From NCBI GenBank assembly GCA_003694425.1, contig RFJX01000203.1:1-8636 (forward strand): a stretch of DNA of 8,636 nt, written 5' to 3'. Made by a program: the position numbers and the translations under genes. The notes beneath the pieces are model-generated. The model saw nothing but the letters and a program-made list of their open reading frames with translations, was not told the origin of the DNA and searched no databases. Source of the DNA: Gammaproteobacteria bacterium. GTDB lineage: Bacteria; Pseudomonadota; Gammaproteobacteria; J113. The stretch's first letter is position 1; each line of letters starts with the position of its first letter. This document shows positions 6,215-8,636 of this stretch, piece after piece.

Positions 6215-7441
6215 TCAGACCGTCTGCCGGTGGCCGTAGGGCTTCCAGGCCGGGGCGATGACGTTGGGCATGTCGGAGCGCTGCAGCAGCCGTGCCGGGG
6301 CCAGGGTGAACTCCCCGTAGCGGCCGTTGATCCGGTCCATCACCGCGTTGAGGGCGTCCAGCCGCGGCTGCTCCCGGCCGAACAGGTCGAGCTGGCCGTC
6401 GGCCGGTCGCGGGTCCAGCGCGGTCACCTGCACCTGGAACACCCCCTCGCCGCGCCAGCGCGCGAGCAGGACCCGGCACAGGGCCCGGATCGGGTGGCTG
6501 TCGTCGGTGGGGAAGGGGGCGGCGAGCCTGTCGCACAGCCAGCCCTCGCGCAGCCTCAGGCCGATGAAGAAGCGCTGCGCCTTCAGGGCATGGCGGCGCA
6601 GTCGCGCGGCCAGCTTCTCGCACATGTGCAGCAGATAGGTCTCGATCACCTCCCGGTCGCGGGTGTCCGGCGGCATCACCTTGCCGTGGCCCATCGATTT
6701 CGGCGCCGGCACGGTGAGCTGCAGCGGCTCCGGGTCGCGTCCCTGGCACATGTACCAGATGCGCCGCCCGGGATTGCCGAAGCGGCGCGCCAGCACGCCG
6801 ATCGGCAGCCTCTTCATGTCGCCGCAGACCCGCACGCCGTGGCGGGCGAGGAAGGCGCCGATCCCCTCGGCGATCCCGCACAGCTCGGTCACCGGGACCT
6901 CCCGCAGCGCCGCCTCGGCCTCCCAGGGGGGGATCACGGTCAGTCCGTCCGGCTTGTGCAGCTTGGCGGCGTACTTGGCGGTGGTCTTGTCGCCGCTCAC
7001 CCCCATCGAGCAGGGCAGGCCGCTGGCCTCCCACACCACCTCCTTGGCCCGCCGGGCGATGGCCACCGGGTTGCCCAGCAGGCGCTGGCAGCGGGTGACG
7101 TCGAGGAAGGCCTCGTCCACCGAGAAGACCTCGATGTCGGGCGAGATCCGCTCCTGCAGCGCCGTCATGATGGCGGTGGAGACCTCGGCGTAACGCTGCG
7201 GGCGGGCCGGACGCTGGATCAGATCGGGGCACAGCCGCCGCGCCTCGGGCAGGCGCATGCCGGTGTGCACGCCGAAGGCGCGCGCCTCGTAGGAGCAGGT
7301 GATGCAGCAGGTGCCGGTCAGGCCGTTGGTGACCGCCACCGGCCGGCCCGCCAGCTCCGGGAAGTCCTGCTGCTCGATGGAGGCGAAGAAGGCGTTCATG
7401 TCCACCAGGACGATGGCCCGCGGCCAGGGTTTTTCGTTCAT
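6215..7441 (-). CDS. Y-family DNA polymerase (DinB/UmuC-like translesion polymerase)
   Basis: A 408-residue Y-family polymerase, expected to copy damaged DNA templates. The palm begins with LVDMNAFFASIE: D14 is the first catalytic aspartate and F19 sits at the steric-gate position. The second catalytic pair is D109-E110 in FSVDEAFLDVT. The SGDKTTAKYAAK segment (149-160) keeps the lysines of the usual S-x-N-K motif, with Asp in place of Asn. A helix-hairpin-helix thumb region (about 185-235) and a little-finger domain (about 240-345) follow. QLDLF at 350-354 is a canonical beta-clamp-binding motif, so the enzyme should act at the replication clamp. The catalytic residues are intact, unlike ImuB. 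The start is fixed: an in-frame TGA lies 9 nt upstream of the ATG. lexA lies upstream in the same direction, which suggests SOS control. It resembles DinB more than UmuC, but the subfamily is not certain. Confidence 0.93.
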   Translation of the reverse strand: MNEKPWPRAIVLVDMNAFFASIEQQDFPELAGRPVAVTNGLTGTCCITCSYEARAFGVHTGMRLPEARRLCPDLIQRPARPQRYAEVSTAIMTALQERISPDIEVFSVDEAFLDVTRCQRLLGNPVAIARRAKEVVWEASGLPCSMGVSGDKTTAKYAAKLHKPDGLTVIPPWEAEAALREVPVTELCGIAEGIGAFLARHGVRVCGDMKRLPIGVLARRFGNPGRRIWYMCQGRDPEPLQLTVPAPKSMGHGKVMPPDTRDREVIETYLLHMCEKLAARLRRHALKAQRFFIGLRLREGWLCDRLAAPFPTDDSHPIRALCRVLLARWRGEGVFQVQVTALDPRPADGQLDLFGREQPRLDALNAVMDRINGRYGEFTLAPARLLQRSDMPNVIAPAWKPYGHRQTV

Positions 7442-7497
7442 CGGTCTTCACTCGGGATCATTTCCGGCAACCGGGGGCGCGCCGGCCGGGTACCGGT

Positions 7498-7633
7498 TCC
7501 GGCTGAATCTCGCGAGACTTCCCTGTCCCTGCTGCGGGCGAGCTCCTGGTACGCCGGCGCGTTTCCTGGCCGCTCTGGGAGGGCGCCGGGCAGGGAGCCG
7601 CTCCGGCTGAATCTCGCGGTACCTCCCTGTCCC
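7498..7633. repeat. 32-bp direct repeat pair in the lexA-polymerase spacer
   Basis: Copies at 7498-7529 and 7602-7633 begin with the same 17 bases (TCCGGCTGAATCTCGCG) and end with the same ten (TCCCTGTCCC); 29 of 32 positions agree. The first copy contains the palindrome TCTCGCGAGA (7508-7517). In the second copy, CAGGGAG and CCGC upstream (7591-7601) can pair with GCGG and CTCCCTG inside the repeat (7616-7629), giving a bulged hairpin like that of REP sequences. The repeat family is not one I recognise. Confidence 0.85.
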
Positions 7634-7716
7634 GCTCGAAGCCGTCGACCACCCTCCGCTGTCCCTGCTTCGGGCGGCCTCCAGGCCCGCCGGAACGGCT
7701 CCCTGCCCGACGCCCT
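7580..7716 (-). repeat. Long inverted repeat, 28-bp arms
   Basis: Arms 7580-7607 and 7689-7716 are complementary at 26 of 28 positions across an 81-nt loop. On the minus strand (the lexA-polymerase transcript) both imperfect positions are G.U pairs; on the plus strand they are C.A mismatches. The loop itself contains a short hairpin (7671-7675 with 7685-7689, sharing its last base with the arm). The left arm can alternatively pair with 7616-7629, so two exclusive folds are possible. A structured RNA or a REP-like DNA element would both fit. Confidence 0.75.
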
Positions 7717-7775
7717 GTGCCGTGGTTTGTTGTTCATCTGCCTTCATTTGGGGCATCTCCGGTATTCGGGGGCTC
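7712..7775 (-). pseudogene. Decayed duplicate of the polymerase leader and first codons
   Basis: Read on the minus strand this aligns with 7416-7480, the region around the polymerase start codon: about 47 of 65 positions agree with a single 1-nt gap. Both copies have an in-frame TGA 9 nt before an ATG, and the first codons translate to MNNKPRHRAS here against MNEKPWPRAI in the polymerase. Similarity stops after about ten codons, where the long inverted repeat begins. It looks like the remnant of a 296-bp-offset duplication. The alignment was made by eye. Confidence 0.55.
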
Positions 7776-7826
7776 ACCCGGGGCCGCGCCGCGGTTCTTG
7801 TGCGTTCGTTTCCGGGATATCGGGGT

Positions 7827-7845
7827 GCTGTCCCAGTCGGACAGC
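7827..7845 (-). terminator. Hairpin just downstream of lexA (weak or no terminator)
   Basis: GCTGTCC / GGACAGC form a perfect 7-bp stem with a 5-nt loop, 4 nt after the lexA stop codon. No U-tract follows on the minus strand (the next bases are ACCCCG), so a classical intrinsic terminator is unlikely. Attenuation or 3'-end protection of lexA mRNA would fit. The embedded CTGT and ACAG are 9 nt apart, one too many for an E. coli-type SOS box. Confidence 0.4.
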
Positions 7846-7849
7846 CGTT

Positions 7850-8443
7850 TCAGTAGCACCGGAACTGCCCCACCAGCACCCCCTGGATGGCGATCCGCTC
7901 CGGCTCGTACACCAGGCTGCCCATGGCGCGGTTCTCGGGCCGCAGCTCGATGCGTCCGTCCGGCAGGTGGAACAGCCGCTTGAGGGTGGCCTCCTGGCCG
8001 TCCACCAGGGCCACCACGATGTCGCCGTCGTCGGCGGTCTCGCGGTGCTCGATCACCACCAGGTCGCCGTCCAGGATCCCGGCCTCGATCATCGAATCGC
8101 CCTTCACCTCCAGCACGTAGCGGTTGGGGCCGGCGAACAGGGCGCCGGGGTCCACCTCCTCCTGGTCGGGGATCGCCTCGATCGGTCGCCCGGCGGCGAT
8201 CCGCCCGGCCAGCGGCAGCCGCCCGCGCCGTGGTGTCTCCCCGGCCAGGCGCAGACTGCGCCAGCCGCGCGGGCCGCGCTCCAGGTGGCCCTTGCCGATC
8301 AGCGACTGCACGTAGCGGTGCACCGTGCCCTTGGAGCGCAGTCCCACCCCGGCCCCGATCTCCTCCAGGGTGGGGGCGCGCCCGTTCCCGGTGATGTAGC
8401 GGGTGACGAACTGCAACACCCGCTCCTCCAGTGAGGTCAGCAT
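7850..8443 (-). CDS. lexA: LexA-family SOS repressor
   Basis: A 197-residue self-cleaving repressor of the SOS regulon. The N-terminal winged helix (1-65) has the putative recognition segment GLRSKGTVHRYVQSL, whose S-K-x-x-V-H-R pattern is nearer to alphaproteobacterial LexA (SKSGIHR) than to E. coli LexA. The peptidase domain carries the cleavage region GRIAAGRP (Ala-Gly bond), the catalytic serine in VKGDSMIEAGILDGD and the catalytic lysine in EATLKRLF. An upstream ATG at 8476 in the same frame would add 11 residues, but it overlaps the predicted -10. The ATG at 8443 has GGGAG 7 nt upstream and lies after the predicted transcription start, so it was chosen. The promoter holds two GTTC-N7-GTTC motifs, suggesting autoregulation. 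The neighbouring Y-family polymerase is a likely target or operon partner. Whether another LexA exists in this genome is unknown. Confidence 0.93.
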   Translation of the reverse strand: MLTSLEERVLQFVTRYITGNGRAPTLEEIGAGVGLRSKGTVHRYVQSLIGKGHLERGPRGWRSLRLAGETPRRGRLPLAGRIAAGRPIEAIPDQEEVDPGALFAGPNRYVLEVKGDSMIEAGILDGDLVVIEHRETADDGDIVVALVDGQEATLKRLFHLPDGRIELRPENRAMGSLVYEPERIAIQGVLVGQFRCY

Positions 8444-8447
8444 GAAT

Positions 8448-8462
8448 GTTCTCCCTTCGTTC
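8448..8462 (+). promoter_or_regulatory. Putative LexA operator II (GTTC-N7-GTTC) over the lexA ribosome binding site
   Basis: GTTCTCCCTTCGTTC on the plus strand: two GTTC half-sites as direct repeats 11 bp apart, the operator layout described for alphaproteobacterial LexA. It lies between the predicted transcription start and the lexA ATG, and on the minus strand it contains the GGGAG ribosome binding site (8451-8455). Its centre is 37 bp from that of operator I, in the opposite orientation. Confidence 0.6.
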
Positions 8463-8475
8463 TCTCCTGTTGCCA

Positions 8476-8505
8476 AGCATAGGAGAACCTATGGAGAACT
8501 TTCAA
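8476..8505 (-). promoter_or_regulatory. Predicted sigma70 promoter of lexA
   Basis: The -35 TTGAAA (8500-8505) and the -10 TATGCT (8476-8481) are separated by 18 bp on the minus strand. Transcription would start near 8469. LexA operator I fills the spacer between the two hexamers. Confidence 0.6.
8485..8499 (-). promoter_or_regulatory. Putative LexA operator I (GTTC-N7-GTTC) in the lexA promoter spacer
   Basis: On the minus strand this reads GTTCTCCATAGGTTC, an exact GTTC-N7-GTTC direct repeat. It sits between the predicted -35 and -10 elements, an ideal position for repression. It shares GTTCTCC-N4-GTTCTC with operator II when the following bases are included. No E. coli-type CTGT-N8-ACAG site was found in this promoter. 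Confidence 0.7.
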
Positions 8506-8527
8506 GGGGGCCGTACAGAGGCGGGCG

Positions 8528-8575
8528 TGAAGGTCCTGCCGCGCGGCTGATGGGAACGCGGCCCCGGAACCTTCA
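8528..8575. repeat. Imperfect hairpin upstream of lexA
   Basis: TGAAGGT (8528-8534) pairs with ACCTTCA (8569-8575), and GCCGCG (8538-8543) with CGCGGC (8557-8562), leaving a 13-nt loop and internal bulges. It could be the transcript end of a gene entering from the right edge, but there is no U-tract on either strand. Confidence 0.35.
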
Positions 8576-8586
8576 GGCTCAGGCGT

Positions 8587-8636
8587 TCAGCGAGGGGCAG
8601 GGGAGTGCGCCACCGCCAGCCCGGCGTCGAACCGCC
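8587..8636 (-). CDS. Possible C-terminal end of a gene entering from the right edge
   Basis: On the minus strand one frame is open from the window edge to a TGA at 8587-8589 and would encode the last 15 residues, RFDAGLAVAHSPAPR. Most third codon positions are G or C, as in the neighbouring genes. The stretch is too short to recognise a family, and the other two minus-strand frames are also open from the edge. A hairpin follows at 8528-8575, which would suit a gene end. Confidence 0.25.
   Translation of the reverse strand, partial: RFDAGLAVAHSPAPR

Larger units (their letters stand above)
7442..7849. other. 408-bp lexA-polymerase spacer without a convincing gene
   Basis: GC-rich and repeat-laden. 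It contains a decayed copy of the polymerase start region (7712-7775), a 32-bp direct repeat (7498-7529 and 7602-7633), a second weaker direct repeat of 24 bp (7523-7546 and 7659-7682, 21 of 24 identical), a long inverted repeat (7580-7607 and 7689-7716) and a hairpin just after lexA (7827-7845). Open frames of about 100 codons exist on the minus strand, but they are rich in Arg, Pro, Ala and Gly, and the direct repeats are spaced by 104 and 136 bp, not multiples of three. One of these frames (7438-7737) ends in an ATGA overlap with the polymerase start, so translational coupling cannot be excluded. Confidence 0.8.

Noticed and set aside
7438..7737. Small Arg/Pro-rich protein overlapping the polymerase start by ATGA
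   Set aside because: Composition is that of GC-rich non-coding sequence, the internal DNA repeats change frame between copies, and the overlap is explained by the surrounding sequence. It is kept only as a remote possibility in the spacer entry.
7794..7807. Third GTTC...GTTC operator upstream of the polymerase
   Set aside because: The spacer is 6 nt and not 7, and the flanking bases do not match the two lexA operators.
7827..7845. E. coli-type SOS box CTGT-N8-ACAG after lexA
   Set aside because: The spacing is 9 nt, not 8, and the site is explained better as a hairpin at the lexA 3' end.
8444..8476. Longer LexA starting at the ATG at 8476
   Set aside because: That codon overlaps the predicted -10 element, and the ATG at 8443 has a good ribosome binding site and gives the normal LexA N-terminus.
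8491..8550. 19-residue plus-strand reading frame with an AGGAG site 5 nt before its ATG, divergent from lexA
   Set aside because: The apparent ribosome binding site and start are parts of the LexA operator and promoter sequence, and a frame this short is expected by chance.

Overview
This is a GC-rich chromosomal window, probably from a gammaproteobacterium. The evidence is the CpdA-type phosphodiesterase, the class I ribonucleotide reductase whose large subunit carries two N-terminal ATP-cones as in Pseudomonas aeruginosa, and the LexA plus Y-family polymerase pair. The taxonomic placement is inference from protein character only. All genes except cpdA lie on the minus strand.

Left part (1-4600): an 11-copy heptamer tandem repeat runs off the left edge. 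A strong intrinsic terminator follows, then nrdB and nrdA in minus-strand order nrdA > nrdB. A 112-bp inverted-repeat element (copy A) lies between the two nrd genes. The nrdA leader (4332-4600) shows a sigma70-like promoter whose -10 lies inside an NrdR box, a second NrdR box upstream, and a possible DnaA box.

Middle (4601-6209): a SAM-dependent O-methyltransferase (minus) and cpdA, the cAMP phosphodiesterase (plus), diverge from a gap of only 35 bp. A second inverted-repeat element (copy B, about 161 bp, AT-rich core) lies between the 3' ends of cpdA and the next gene.

Right part (6215-8636): lexA and a Y-family DNA polymerase lie in the same direction and probably form a DNA-damage-response module. 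They are separated by 408 bp without a convincing gene. That gap holds a decayed second copy of the polymerase start region, a 32-bp direct repeat, and a 28-bp inverted repeat whose two imperfect positions become G.U pairs in the lexA-polymerase transcript. The lexA promoter carries two GTTC-N7-GTTC motifs, the operator type described for alphaproteobacterial LexA, and the LexA recognition helix also resembles the alphaproteobacterial form.

Together the genes concern dNTP supply (NrdAB under NrdR), damage-inducible DNA synthesis (LexA and polymerase) and cAMP turnover. The most unusual material is non-coding: the lexA operators, the lexA-polymerase spacer and the paired intergenic elements.
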